Source: Hyphomicrobiales bacterium (GTDB lineage: Bacteria > Pseudomonadota > Alphaproteobacteria > Rhizobiales > Xanthobacteraceae). Taken from it: a DNA stretch of 37,891 bases. Of the stretch, positions 9,387 through 17,485 are shown one piece after another; the stretch's first letter is position 1; each line of letters starts with the position of its first letter. Under the pieces are notes generated by a model that had not been told where the DNA came from, ran no database searches, and saw only the letters and a list, made by a program, of their open reading frames with translations. The stretch is from positions 1-37,891 of the forward strand of contig JACESF010000038.1 in the NCBI GenBank assembly GCA_013911975.1, given 5' to 3'. A program made the translations under genes and the position numbers.

Positions 9387-10330
9387 TGACGACGCTGCTC
9401 ATCGCCGAACACGACAACAAGTCCCTCAACGGCGTCACCGCCAAGGCGCTGACCGCCGCCGCCGCCCTGGGCGGGCCGGTGCATGTGCTGGTGGCGGGCG
9501 AGAACGCCCGCGCCGTGGCCGATACCGCCGCCAAGCTCTCGGGCGTGGAGAAGGTGCTGCTGGCGGAAGGCCCCGCTTATGCCCACCGCCTCGCGGAGCC
9601 GCTGGCCGCGCTCGTGGTCTCGCTCGCGGGCGGCTACGACGCCATCGTCGGGCCCTCGACCGCCATGGTCAAAAACGTGCTGCCGCGCGTCGCCGCGCTG
9701 CTGGACGTGATGCAGATCTCCGACATCACCAAGGTGGTGGCGCCCGACACGTTCGAGCGGCCCATCTATGCCGGCAACGCCATCCAGACCGTCCAGTCCG
9801 GCGAGGCGAAGAAGGTGATCACGGTGCGCACGGCCTCGTTCGCCGCGACCCCCGAGGGCGGTTCCGCGCCGGTGGAGAGCGCCGCGGGCGCCGCCGACCC
9901 GGCGGTCTCCAGCTTCGTGGAGGAGGTCATTTCCGCCTCCGACCGTCCCGAGCTGACGGCGGCGAAGATCATCGTCTCCGGCGGCCGCGCGCTGGCCTCC
10001 AAGGAGAAGTTCTCCGAGGTGATCGAGCCCCTGGCCGACGCGCTGGGCGCGGCGGTGGGCGCCTCGCGCGCCGCGGTGGACGCGGGCTATGCCCCCAACG
10101 ACCTCCAGGTGGGCCAGACCGGCAAGGTGGTCGCGCCCGAGCTGTATGTGGCGGTGGGCATTTCCGGCGCCATCCAGCATCTGGCCGGCATGAAGGACTC
10201 CAAGGTCATCGTCGCCATCAACAAGGACGAGGAGGCGCCTATTTTCCAGGTTGCCGATTACGGGCTTGTGGGCGATCTGTTCACCCTGGTGCCGGAACTT
10301 AAGGCCGAGGTCGCCAAGGCCAAGGGCTGA
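9386..10330 (+). CDS. etfA: electron transfer flavoprotein, alpha subunit
   Basis: This 314-residue subunit binds the catalytic FAD of the EtfAB heterodimer. The N-terminal domain (1 to about 190) is a diverged nucleotide-binding fold. The C-terminal FAD domain holds [13 protein letters not shown] (197-209), [33 protein letters not shown] with SGAIQH, and [14 protein letters not shown]. Length is normal. It overlaps etfB by 1 nt and is followed 46 nt later by the 3-hydroxybutyryl-CoA dehydrogenase gene, suggesting one operon for short-chain acyl-CoA oxidation or butyrate/PHB-linked redox. Confidence 0.97.
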   Translation: MTTLLIAEHDNKSLNGVTAKALTAAAALGGPVHVLVAGENARAVADTAAKLSGVEKVLLAEGPAYAHRLAEPLAALVVSLAGGYDAIVGPSTAMVKNVLPRVAALLDVMQISDITKVVAPDTFERPIYAGNAIQTVQSGEAKKVITVRTASFAATPEGGSAPVESAAGAADPAVSSFVEEVISASDRPELTAAKIIVSGGRALASKEKFSEVIEPLADALGAAVGASRAAVDAGYAPNDLQVGQTGKVVAPELYVAVGISGAIQHLAGMKDSKVIVAINKDEEAPIFQVADYGLVGDLFTLVPELKAEVAKAKG

Positions 10331-10376
10331 GAAGCCGGGCCGAGGCGCGACGCAACAAGCGAAAGACGACAGCATC

Positions 10377-11258
10377 ATGCCGATCGAGATCAAGAAAATC
10401 GGGGTCATCGGCGCCGGGCAGATGGGCAACGGCATCGCGCATGTGTGCGCGCTGGCCGGCTATGACGTGATGCTGAGCGACCAGAGCGAGGACCGGATCC
10501 GGTCCGGCCTCGCCACCATCAACGGAAACATGGCCAAGCAGGTGTCGCGCGGCACCGTCACCGAGGAGGAGCGCCAGCAGGCCATCGCCCGCATCGCCCC
10601 CTCTCCGGGCATGGACCTGCTGACCGACTGCGACCTCGTCATCGAATCCGCCACCGAGCGGGAAGAGGTGAAGCGCAAGATCTTCGTGGACCTGTGCAAG
10701 GTGGTGCGGCCGGACACGCTGCTGGCCTCCAACACCTCCTCCATCTCCATCACGCGCCTCGCGGCCGCCACGGACCGGCCCGAGCGGTTCATCGGCATTC
10801 ATTTCATGAATCCCGTGCCGCTCATGGAGCTGGTGGAACTGGTGCGCGGCATCGCCACCGATGACGAGACCTTCGAGGCCTCCAAGGAATTCGTCACCCG
10901 CCTGCACAAGACCTATGCGGTGGCGGAGGACTTCCCGGCCTTCATCGTCAACCGCATCCTGCTGCCGATGATCAACGAGGCCATCTACACCCTCTATGAG
11001 GGCGTGGGCTCCGTGGACGCCATCGACCGGGCCATGAAGCTGGGCGCGAACCATCCCATGGGCCCGCTCCAGCTCGCGGATTTCATCGGCCTCGACACCT
11101 GCCTCGCCATCATGCAGGTGCTGCATGAGGGGCTGGCGGATTCCAAGTACCGTCCCTGCCCGCTGCTGGTGAAGTATGTGGAAGCGGGCTGGCTGGGCCG
11201 GAAGACGCAGCGCGGCTTCTACGACTATCGCGGCGAGAAGCCGGTCCCGACCCGCTGA
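10377..11258 (+). CDS. 3-hydroxybutyryl-CoA dehydrogenase
   Basis: This 293-residue cytoplasmic enzyme interconverts (S)-3-hydroxybutyryl-CoA and acetoacetyl-CoA with NAD(P). GVIGAGQMGNGIAHVCA (9-25) is the Rossmann loop. FIGIHFMNPVPLMELVELV contains His142, paired with Glu154 at the 12-residue spacing expected for the catalytic dyad; SNTSSIS and NRILLPMINEA complete the active site and helical domain. The frame is open 42 codons upstream, but those overlap etfA and the family begins at MPIEIKKIGVIG, so ATG 10377 is chosen. Only a weak SD (GAAAGACGA) precedes it. The (S)-specificity is the opposite of PhbB (21 kb), so the two serve different directions of C4 metabolism. The symbol hbd/hbdA is used for such genes. 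Confidence 0.95.
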   Translation: MPIEIKKIGVIGAGQMGNGIAHVCALAGYDVMLSDQSEDRIRSGLATINGNMAKQVSRGTVTEEERQQAIARIAPSPGMDLLTDCDLVIESATEREEVKRKIFVDLCKVVRPDTLLASNTSSISITRLAAATDRPERFIGIHFMNPVPLMELVELVRGIATDDETFEASKEFVTRLHKTYAVAEDFPAFIVNRILLPMINEAIYTLYEGVGSVDAIDRAMKLGANHPMGPLQLADFIGLDTCLAIMQVLHEGLADSKYRPCPLLVKYVEAGWLGRKTQRGFYDYRGEKPVPTR

Positions 11259-11264
11259 GGAGCG

Positions 11265-11286
11265 GCCCCCTTCCGAGGAAGGGGGC
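11265..11286. terminator. hairpin between convergent genes
   Basis: GCCCCCTTCC and GGAAGGGGGC form a perfect 10-bp inverted repeat with almost no spacer, between the stop of the 3-hydroxybutyryl-CoA dehydrogenase gene (+) and the stop of the ABM-domain gene (-). No T-run follows on either strand, so termination strength is uncertain. Confidence 0.45.
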
Positions 11287-11298
11287 AGGCCCGGCCGG

Positions 11299-11598
11299 TC
11301 AGAAGCCGACGAAAACCTCGGCGGTGTGATGCACCTGGGGCGGGGCCGAGAAGGTGCCGCCCACGAGGCCGCGCCATTCCTGGAAGTCGGCCGAGTTGCG
11401 GAAATGGACCATGTGGTCCTCCACCGTCTCCCACTTCACCACCAGCGTGTAGGACAGCGGCTCCTCGATGGAGCGCTCCACCTTCATGCCGTGGCAGCCC
11501 TTGGCCCGCTTGAACAGGGGCACCGCCTGGCGGGCGCCCGCCTCGAAGGCCGCTTCCTGGCCTTCCTTGATGGTCAGCCGGGCAATCTCATAGATCAT
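11299..11598 (-). CDS. antibiotic biosynthesis monooxygenase (ABM) domain protein
   Basis: This is a small 99-residue protein with the dimeric alpha+beta-barrel (ABM) pattern: MIYEIARLTIKEG, then a helix with VPLFKRAKGCHGMKVERS, then YTLVVKWETVEDHMVHFRNS and a terminal strand. Members range from quinol monooxygenases to proteins of unknown role; no cofactor or substrate can be named. The frame is open 47 codons further upstream, but the ABM fold begins at ATG 11598, preceded by GGGAGGATGAC, a clear SD. It is convergent with the dehydrogenase gene and divergent from the EVE gene. Confidence 0.8.
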   Translation of the reverse strand: MIYEIARLTIKEGQEAAFEAGARQAVPLFKRAKGCHGMKVERSIEEPLSYTLVVKWETVEDHMVHFRNSADFQEWRGLVGGTFSAPPQVHHTAEVFVGF

Positions 11599-11848
11599 GT
11601 CATCCTCCCATCGCTCGGGTCCGAACCAACGGAACCGGCGCAGCCTTCGGGCTGTCGTCGCCGCCCCGCGCCACTGCTGGCGGAGAGGGCGGGGGAACCT
11701 TAATGGCGGATCGCGCCGGGCGGAATCGGCAAGGCTCACCTGCGGTCGAATTTTCGGTGGCGGCGCAATGCGGGGCCTGATCCCCTTGCCAAAGCGCGCG
11801 CGGCCTCGCTAAAGCCGGAGGGAGACCTCACACACGCCGGAGCGCCAG

Positions 11849-12262
11849 ATGGCCCATTGGCTCTACAAGTCCGAGCCCTTCAAATGGTCCTGGGACCAGC
11901 AGGTGGCGGCCGGTGCCAAGGGCACCCATTGGGACGGGGTCCGCAACCATTCCGCCAAGCTGAACCTGCTGGCCATGAAGGTGGGCGACCAGGGCTTCTT
12001 CTACCATTCCAACGAGGGCAAGGAGATCGTGGGCATCGTTGAGGTGATCCGCGAAGCCTATCCCGACCCCTCCGACCCCTCGGGCAAGTTCGTGATGGTG
12101 GACATCAAGGCCGTGCGGCCGCTCAAGACGCCGGTCTCGCTGGAAACCGTGAAGGGCGACCCCCGCCTCGCGGACATGGCGCTGGTGAAGCTCTCGCGCC
12201 TTTCCGTCCAGCCGGTGACGGACGCGGAATGGGACATGATCCTCGCCTACGGCGCCATGTAG
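11849..12262 (+). CDS. EVE domain-containing protein
   Basis: This 137-residue protein is a single EVE domain, a PUA-like fold related to human THYN1. The N-terminal MAHWLYKSEPFKWSW, followed by THWDGVRNHSAKLNLLAMKVGD and FFYHSNEGKEIVGIVEV, is the family hallmark, with the aromatic pocket residues Tyr/Trp present. EVE domains are thought to bind modified nucleic-acid bases, and in bacteria are common next to metabolic genes in Alphaproteobacteria; the exact role here is unknown. SD GGAG lies 8 nt upstream. The next gene begins with GTG only 8 nt after its stop, so the two are likely translated together. Confidence 0.9.
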   Translation: MAHWLYKSEPFKWSWDQQVAAGAKGTHWDGVRNHSAKLNLLAMKVGDQGFFYHSNEGKEIVGIVEVIREAYPDPSDPSGKFVMVDIKAVRPLKTPVSLETVKGDPRLADMALVKLSRLSVQPVTDAEWDMILAYGAM

Positions 12263-12270
12263 GCGATCCG

Positions 12271-12918
12271 GTGGCGCTCTCTCCCGAAGCCTTCGTCCGC
12301 GATGAGACGGTGCTGCGGCCGGTGCCGCTGGTGCCCGAGATCTCCCTTCACCTCGCCGACGAGGCGGTGCCGCTCTGGCACCGCACGGAGGAGGAACTGG
12401 GTGAGATGGGCCTGCCGCCGCCCTTCTGGGCCTTCGCCTGGGCGGGCGGGCAGGCACTGTCGCGCTATGTGATGGATCACACCGCCCTCGTGGCGGGCCG
12501 CCGGGTGCTGGACTTCGCGTCCGGCTCCGGCCTCGTGGGCATCGCGGCCATGAAGGCGGGCGCGGGCACGGCCGAATGCGTGGACATCGACGCCTTCGCC
12601 TGTGCCGCCATCGCGCTCAATGCCCGCGCCAACGGGGTGGCCGTCACGGTGTCGGCCGCCGACATCGTGGGACAGGACGCGGGCTGGGACGTGATCCTGG
12701 CGGGCGACATCTGCTATGAGCGCGACCTTGCGGAGCGTGTGTTCGCGTGGCTGTGCGCATTGCGCGCGCGGGGGGCGGAGGTGCTGATCGGCGATCCCGG
12801 CCGCACCTACCTGCCCAAGGACCGGCTGGAGCAATTGGCCGAATACCAGGTGCCCGTGACGCGGGACCTGGAGGACATGGAGATCAAGCGCACCTGCGTC
12901 TGGCGCCCTCTTCCCTGA
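12271..12918 (+). CDS. METTL20-like protein-lysine methyltransferase (ETF-beta methyltransferase candidate)
   Basis: This 215-residue seven-beta-strand SAM-dependent methyltransferase has the SAM-binding motif VLDFASGSGLVGIAA (79-93), acidic VDID (104-107), and LAGDICYE (143-150). PPPFWAFAWAGGQALSRYV before motif I and IGDPGR near 173 are typical of the METTL20/ETFBKMT family. The Agrobacterium member of that family methylates lysines in ETF-beta and in ribosomal L7/L12; both remain possible here. GTG 12271 is chosen because the upstream codons of the open frame lie in the EVE gene; AGG sits 8 nt before it. Its candidate substrate EtfB is encoded 3 kb upstream. Databases often label such proteins nicotinamide N-methylase or PrmA-like. 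Confidence 0.85.
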   Translation: MALSPEAFVRDETVLRPVPLVPEISLHLADEAVPLWHRTEEELGEMGLPPPFWAFAWAGGQALSRYVMDHTALVAGRRVLDFASGSGLVGIAAMKAGAGTAECVDIDAFACAAIALNARANGVAVTVSAADIVGQDAGWDVILAGDICYERDLAERVFAWLCALRARGAEVLIGDPGRTYLPKDRLEQLAEYQVPVTRDLEDMEIKRTCVWRPLP

Positions 12919-12976
12919 GGGGAACCCCCCGGCCCGCCCGCCGTTGCACAGGCGGGAGCTGGCAAGGAGGCGCATC

Positions 12977-13447
12977 ATGAACATCGAGGACGTCTGGGCG
13001 CAGATCGAGCGCAATCCCACCTGCATGCTGGTGGACGTGGATGGCGGGCGATTGCGCGCCCGCCCCATGATGGCCATACCCGAGCAGGACGCGGAGACGG
13101 TTTGGTTCATCACCGACGAGAAGTCGGCGAAGGATGATGAGATCAGCCGGAATCCCATGGTCTGCTTGACTTTTTCCGACTCGAGCCAGCGCTCGCATCT
13201 GTCGATGTCGGGGCAGGCGAGCGTGGTCCGTGATCCGGCAAAGCTTCGGGATTTGTGGTCTCCCGCCATGGAGGCCTACTTCCCTGATGGTCCCGGCGAT
13301 CCCTCCGCGCTGCTGCTGAAGGTGACGCCGTCCCAGGCGGAGCTTTGGCAGGCGGACGGCACCCTCTCGCGCACCTTCAAGATGGCGAAGGCCATGGTGA
13401 CGAAGGAGCGCCCCGACCTCGGCGAGAACGCCAAGTTCCGGATGTAG
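12977..13447 (+). CDS. pyridoxamine 5'-phosphate oxidase-like (PNPOx) family protein
   Basis: This 156-residue protein has a split-barrel flavin-binding fold. MNIEDVWAQIERNPTCMLVD, then RLRARPMM, TVWFITDEKSAKDDEI and a strand CLTFSD match the general-stress-protein-26 branch of the PNPOx superfamily. Such proteins bind FMN, FAD or F420, but the reaction is unknown. It is not a true PdxH by length or motif. ATG 12977 has a strong SD (AAGGAGG) 7-8 nt upstream. It lies 58 nt after the methyltransferase on the same strand, so possibly part of the same transcript. Confidence 0.8.
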   Translation: MNIEDVWAQIERNPTCMLVDVDGGRLRARPMMAIPEQDAETVWFITDEKSAKDDEISRNPMVCLTFSDSSQRSHLSMSGQASVVRDPAKLRDLWSPAMEAYFPDGPGDPSALLLKVTPSQAELWQADGTLSRTFKMAKAMVTKERPDLGENAKFRM

Positions 13448-13469
13448 CGCCGCGCGCCCCGCCCACCAG

Positions 13470-13520
13470 CATCTCTGCCGCGTATCCCTGCGGCGGAGAT
13501 GCTTTCAGTGATGAAATCAC
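13470..13520. terminator. terminator-like hairpins between convergent genes
   Basis: CATCTCTGCCGC (13470-13481) and GCGGCGGAGATG (13490-13501) form an 11/12 stem with an 8-nt loop; a second small palindrome, GTGAT-GAA-ATCAC (13508-13520), follows. They fill the gap between the convergent PNPOx and DUF423 genes. There is no long T-run, so bidirectional termination is an inference. Confidence 0.45.
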
Positions 13521-13565
13521 AGCAATTTCAGACGTGTCCCCGAGCGCGGTCCCGTCCGCATCGCC

Positions 13566-13943
13566 TCAGCGCGCACGCGGCAGGATGAGGGCGCCGCCGA
13601 TACCTGCGGAGATCCAGCCCGCGATCATGAGCGTGCCGCCGAACGGCGCGGTTCCCCACAAGAGCTTGATTCCCATCAATGCCCTGAGCGCGAGATCGCC
13701 GGAGAAAAGGAGCGTGCCCGCGGCCATGGCCGTGGCACCCACCAGAAGCAGCACGGCGCCTCGCGTCGCGAGGAGCCCGGCGGCGGAGAGCGCGGCGATG
13801 GCGGCGGCGTGGATCATGAGGAACTGGCCCGCCGTGGCCAGCGACGCGCCGCCCGCCAGATGCGCGGCGACGGCCGATGCGGCGACGCCGGCGGCGCCGA
13901 ACAGCCCGGCCACGAGCAGCAGGAGGCGGAACCATGGGATCAT
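13566..13943 (-). CDS. DUF423 family membrane protein
   Basis: This is a 125-residue inner-membrane protein with four predicted hydrophobic helices. The conserved small-residue block GAAGVAASAVAAHLAG, the segment QFLMIHAAAIAALS, LFSGDLALRALMG and PFGGTLMIAGWISAGIG match the DUF423 (YgdD-like) family, whose function is unknown. ATG 13943 follows GGAGAGACCGA, a good SD; the frame is open 40 codons further upstream but those residues are not membrane-like. It is convergent with the PNPOx gene and divergent from acs. Confidence 0.85.
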   Translation of the reverse strand: MIPWFRLLLLVAGLFGAAGVAASAVAAHLAGGASLATAGQFLMIHAAAIAALSAAGLLATRGAVLLLVGATAMAAGTLLFSGDLALRALMGIKLLWGTAPFGGTLMIAGWISAGIGGALILPRAR

Positions 13944-14098
13944 TCGGTCTCTCCGGAATGCCGCTGCGGCAGGGGCAGCGCCATCTGTCATAGGCCCATC
14001 GTCATGATCCCGACAGGTGCGGCGCCACAGCGGCGGGTGCGGCAAGAGGACCGCGCCGCACATGGCCTTTCTTCGCCCAAAGTCTCGCCTCCGGCGCC

Positions 14099-14128
14099 TT
14101 GTGGACCCTGTGAGGCCTCACCATAATC
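14099..14128 (+). promoter_or_regulatory. candidate acs promoter with embedded palindrome
   Basis: TTGTGG (14099-14104) and ATAATC (14123-14128) are plausible -35 and -10 boxes with an 18-nt spacer. The perfect 12-bp palindrome GTGAGGCCTCAC (14110-14121) sits entirely within the spacer. A regulator bound there would block or remodel the promoter. The placement is seen; promoter activity is inferred. Confidence 0.4.
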
Positions 14129-14188
14129 CTGGCAACCAAAGGCGGCGCGTGCGCGCGGAACCGCTCACGCAAAGGAAGGGAACGAGCC

Positions 14189-16141
14189 ATGTCCGACAAG
14201 ATTTATGAAGTGCCGTCCGCATGGGCGGACCGCGCCTTCGTGGACGCGGCCTATTATGATGCGCTCTACAAGCAGTCCATCGACAATCCCGAGGGATTCT
14301 GGCTGGAGCACGGCAAGCGCATCCATTGGTTCGAGCCCTACACCAAGGTGAAGAACACCTCGTTCGATCCCGGCCACGTCTCCATCAAGTGGTTCGAGGA
14401 CGGTGTCACCAACGTCGCCTATAATTGCGTGGACCGGCACCTCGCCACCAAGGGCGATCAGGTGGCGATCATCTGGGAAGGGGATTCCCCGGACGAATCC
14501 CGCAAGATCACGTATCGCGAATTGTACGAAGAGGTGAACCGGTTCGCCAACGTGCTGCGCAACCGGGACGTCCAGAAGGGCGACCGCGTCACCATCTACC
14601 TGCCCATGATCCCCGAGGCCGCTTTCGCCATGCTGGCCTGCGCGCGGCTCGGCGCGGTCCATTCCGTTGTGTTCGCCGGCTTCTCGCCGGATAGCCTCGC
14701 GGGCCGCATCGCCGATTGCGAATCCAAGTGCGTCATCACGGCGGACGAGGGCCTGCGCGGCGGCCGGAAGGTGCCGCTGAAGGCCAATGTGGACGCCGCC
14801 ATCGCCCGCGTCGAAGGCGGGGTGGACCATGTCGTGGTGGTGCGCCGCACCGGCGGCACCGTGAACATGGAGCCCGGCCGCGACGTCTGGTACCACGAGG
14901 CGGCGGACCTCGTGACCGACGAATGCCCGGTCGAGCACATGAACGCGGAGGATCCGCTGTTCATCCTCTACACGTCCGGCTCCACCGGAAAGCCGAAGGG
15001 TGTCCTGCACACCACGGGCGGCTATCTCGTCTACGCCTCCATGACGCACCATTACGTCTTCGACTATCACGAGGGCGATATCTACTGGTGCACGGCGGAC
15101 GTGGGCTGGGTGACGGGCCACTCCTACATCCTCTATGGCCCGCTCGCGAACGGAGCCACCACGCTCATGTTCGAGGGCGTGCCCAATTATCCGAGCAACT
15201 CCCGCTTCTGGGAGGTGATCGACAAGCATCAGGTCAACATCTTCTACACCGCGCCCACGGCGATCCGCGCGCTCATGCAGGCGGGCGAGGAGCCGGTGAA
15301 GAAGACCTCCCGCGCCTCCCTGCGCCTGCTGGGCTCGGTGGGCGAGCCCATCAATCCGGAGGCCTGGGAATGGTATCACCGCGTGGTGGGCGAGGGGCGC
15401 TGCCCCATCGTCGATACGTGGTGGCAGACCGAGACCGGCGGCATCCTCATCTCGCCGCTGCCCGGCGCCACGGCGCTAAAGCCGGGCTCGGCCACCAAGC
15501 CCTTCTTCGGCGTACTGCCCCAGGTGGTGGACGCGGAAGGCAAGGTGCTGGAGGGGGCAACCGAGGGCAATCTGGTGATCGCCGATTCCTGGCCGGGCCA
15601 GATGCGCACGGTCTATGGCGACCATGAGCGGTTCGAGCAGACCTATTTCGCCACCTATCCCGGCAAGTATTTCACCGGCGACGGCTGCCGGCGCGATGCG
15701 GACGGCTATTACTGGATCACCGGCCGCGTGGACGACGTGATCAACGTCTCCGGCCACCGCATGGGCACGGCCGAGGTGGAAAGCGCCCTCGTGGCCCATC
15801 CCAAGGTGTCCGAGGCGGCGGTGGTGGGCTTCCCCCACGACATCAAGGGCCAGGGCATCTATGCCTATGTGACCCTCATGTCCGGCGAGGAACCCACGGA
15901 GGAGCTGCGCAAGGAGCTGGTGGCCTGGGTGCGCAAGGAGATCGGCCCCATCGCCTCTCCCGACCTCATCCAGTTCGCGCCGGGCCTGCCCAAGACCCGC
16001 TCGGGCAAGATCATGCGCCGCATCCTGCGCAAGATCGCCGAGGACCAGTTCGAGAATCTGGGCGACACCTCCACCCTGGCCGATCCCGGCGTGGTGGACG
16101 ATCTGGTGAACAACCGCCAGAACAAGAAGAGCGCCGCCTGA
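14189..16141 (+). CDS. acs: acetyl-CoA synthetase (AMP-forming)
   Basis: This 650-residue enzyme activates acetate with ATP and CoA through acetyl-AMP. The P-loop-like motif [13 protein letters not shown] is at about 260-272, the acetate/AMP-site motif [10 protein letters not shown] is near 411, and the hinge [18 protein letters not shown] leads to the C-terminal domain. The catalytic lysine is Lys607 in [14 protein letters not shown], the site that Pat-type acetylases modify in other bacteria. Length and motif order are those of genuine Acs rather than propionyl- or acetoacetyl-CoA synthetases. SD GGAAGGGAACG lies upstream of ATG 14189. The gene stands alone between its own promoter region and a strong terminator. 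Its acetyl-CoA product would feed PhbA. Confidence 0.97.
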   Translation: MSDKIYEVPSAWADRAFVDAAYYDALYKQSIDNPEGFWLEHGKRIHWFEPYTKVKNTSFDPGHVSIKWFEDGVTNVAYNCVDRHLATKGDQVAIIWEGDSPDESRKITYRELYEEVNRFANVLRNRDVQKGDRVTIYLPMIPEAAFAMLACARLGAVHSVVFAGFSPDSLAGRIADCESKCVITADEGLRGGRKVPLKANVDAAIARVEGGVDHVVVVRRTGGTVNMEPGRDVWYHEAADLVTDECPVEHMNAEDPLFILYTSGSTGKPKGVLHTTGGYLVYASMTHHYVFDYHEGDIYWCTADVGWVTGHSYILYGPLANGATTLMFEGVPNYPSNSRFWEVIDKHQVNIFYTAPTAIRALMQAGEEPVKKTSRASLRLLGSVGEPINPEAWEWYHRVVGEGRCPIVDTWWQTETGGILISPLPGATALKPGSATKPFFGVLPQVVDAEGKVLEGATEGNLVIADSWPGQMRTVYGDHERFEQTYFATYPGKYFTGDGCRRDADGYYWITGRVDDVINVSGHRMGTAEVESALVAHPKVSEAAVVGFPHDIKGQGIYAYVTLMSGEEPTEELRKELVAWVRKEIGPIASPDLIQFAPGLPKTRSGKIMRRILRKIAEDQFENLGDTSTLADPGVVDDLVNNRQNKKSAA

Positions 16142-16179
16142 CGGCGCTTTTCACCACCACTTCTGAGCCGACGAAGCAG

Positions 16180-16210
16180 ACCGCCCGGGCCCGCGCCCGG
16201 GCGGTTTTTT
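16180..16210 (+). terminator. Rho-independent terminator after acs
   Basis: ACCGCCCGGGC and GCCCGGGCGGT form an 11-bp perfect stem with a 4-nt loop, running directly into six T residues (16205-16210). It is 39 nt beyond the acs stop. Confidence 0.92.
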
Positions 16211-16314
16211 ATGCGTGGGGAGCGGGGCTGCCCTGCATTCCGCTGCGCAAGCCACCGCGCGTTTGAAACCTGCCCGAAGCCATGCTAGAGATTTGTGTGA
16301 AATAACATCAAATA

Positions 16315-16329
16315 CACTCGAATTGAGTG
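16315..16329. promoter_or_regulatory. inverted repeat just upstream of sulfate-binding protein gene
   Basis: CACTC-GAATT-GAGTG is an inverted repeat in an unusually AT-rich stretch (about 16285-16335), ending a few nt before the SD of the sulfate-binding protein gene. A repressor site or a site near the transcript start would fit, but no regulator is known from the sequence. Confidence 0.3.
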
Positions 16330-16342
16330 AATAGGAGAGCCC

Positions 16343-17362
16343 ATGCTGACCCGTCGCGCCTTCTCCGGCCTCGGACTTGCCGCCCTGCTGGCGCCGGGCA
16401 TCGCCTTCGCCCAGGCGGAGTACAAAGGCCCCAATTCCATTCTCAACGCCTCCTACGACATCGCCCGCGAGCTGTTCACGGCGGAGAACGAGAAGTTCGT
16501 TCCCCTCTGGAAGGAGAAGACCGGCCAGCAGGTGACCATCAACCAGAGCCATGCGGGCACGTCCCGTCAGGCGCGTGCCATCATCGAGGGCCTGGAAGCG
16601 GACGTGGTGACGTTCAACCAGGTGCTGGACGTGGACGTGCTGGCCAAGGCCGGCTTCGTGACCAAGGACTGGCAGTCCAAGTTCCCGAACAAGTCCTCGC
16701 CTTATTATTCCTTCCCGGCCTTCCTGGTGCGCGACGGCAACCCGAAGAACATCAAGGACTGGAACGACCTGGTGCGCGATGACGTGAAGGTCATCTTCCC
16801 GAACCCCAAGACTTCGGGCAATGCGCGCTACACCTATCTCGCCGCCTATGCCTATGCGCTGGAGCAGAACAAGGGCGACAAGGAGAAGGCCAACGCCTTC
16901 GTGAAGAAGCTGCTGTCCAACGTGCCGGTGTTCGACACGGGCGGCCGCGCCGCCACCACCACCTTCGTGGAGCGCGAGACCGGGGACGTGCTGGTGACCT
17001 TCGAGGCCGAGACCCTCTCCTACGAGCAGCTCTACAAGGACAAGAAGCTGAAGACCATCGTGCCGTCCGTGAGCCTGCTGGCGGAATTCCCGGTGGCGGT
17101 GGTGGACAAGGTGGTGGACAAGCGCGGCTCCCGCCCGCTGGCGACCGCCTATCTGGACTTCCTGTTCACCCCCGCCGGCCAGACCGTGGCCGTGGAGGCC
17201 TATCACCGGGTGAACAACAAGGAGGTCATGGACAAGTTTCCGGGCCGCTTCCCGCAGGTGCGCCTCGTGACCGTGGAGGACGTGTTCGGCGGCTGGGAGA
17301 AGGTGCAGGCCGAGCAGTTCGCCTCCGGCGGCATCCTGGACCAGGTGTTCGTCGGCCGCTGA
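16343..17362 (+). CDS. sulfate/thiosulfate ABC transporter periplasmic substrate-binding protein
   Basis: This is a 339-residue periplasmic binding protein. The signal peptide (MLTRRAFSGLGLAALLAPGI, then AFA|Q) has a twin-arginine-like TRRAF start, so Tat export is possible. The mature part carries ILNASYDIARELF, INQSHAGTSRQARAIIEGL, VTFNQVLDVD, and IFPNPKTSGNARYTYLAAY, the sulfate-binding signatures of Sbp/CysP. No cysT, cysW or cysA gene is beside it; terminators on both sides make it a single-gene unit, so it must share a permease encoded elsewhere. SD AGGAGAGCCC precedes ATG 16343. Sbp versus CysP specificity cannot be decided from sequence alone. Confidence 0.93.
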   Translation: MLTRRAFSGLGLAALLAPGIAFAQAEYKGPNSILNASYDIARELFTAENEKFVPLWKEKTGQQVTINQSHAGTSRQARAIIEGLEADVVTFNQVLDVDVLAKAGFVTKDWQSKFPNKSSPYYSFPAFLVRDGNPKNIKDWNDLVRDDVKVIFPNPKTSGNARYTYLAAYAYALEQNKGDKEKANAFVKKLLSNVPVFDTGGRAATTTFVERETGDVLVTFEAETLSYEQLYKDKKLKTIVPSVSLLAEFPVAVVDKVVDKRGSRPLATAYLDFLFTPAGQTVAVEAYHRVNNKEVMDKFPGRFPQVRLVTVEDVFGGWEKVQAEQFASGGILDQVFVGR

Positions 17363-17388
17363 CCGGCCGACCCGCAGATGTCGAAAGG

Positions 17389-17413
17389 GCCGCCCTCGGG
17401 GCGGCACTTTTTT
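17389..17413 (+). terminator. Rho-independent terminator after sulfate-binding protein gene
   Basis: GCCGCCC and GGGCGGC form a 7-bp stem with a TCG loop, followed by AC and six T residues. It lies 27 nt past the stop. Confidence 0.88.
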
Positions 17414-17485
17414 GTTGGGCGCGGCGCTTTCCTCTGGCGTCAGGCCGGGGCGAGCCCGGGCATGCGGCCACTTTCGGCGGCCGCG

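Noticed and set aside
12271..12918. Ribosomal L11 methyltransferase (PrmA)
   Set aside because: It is shorter than PrmA and has the PFWAFAWAGGQALSRYV and GDPGR features of the METTL20 family instead.
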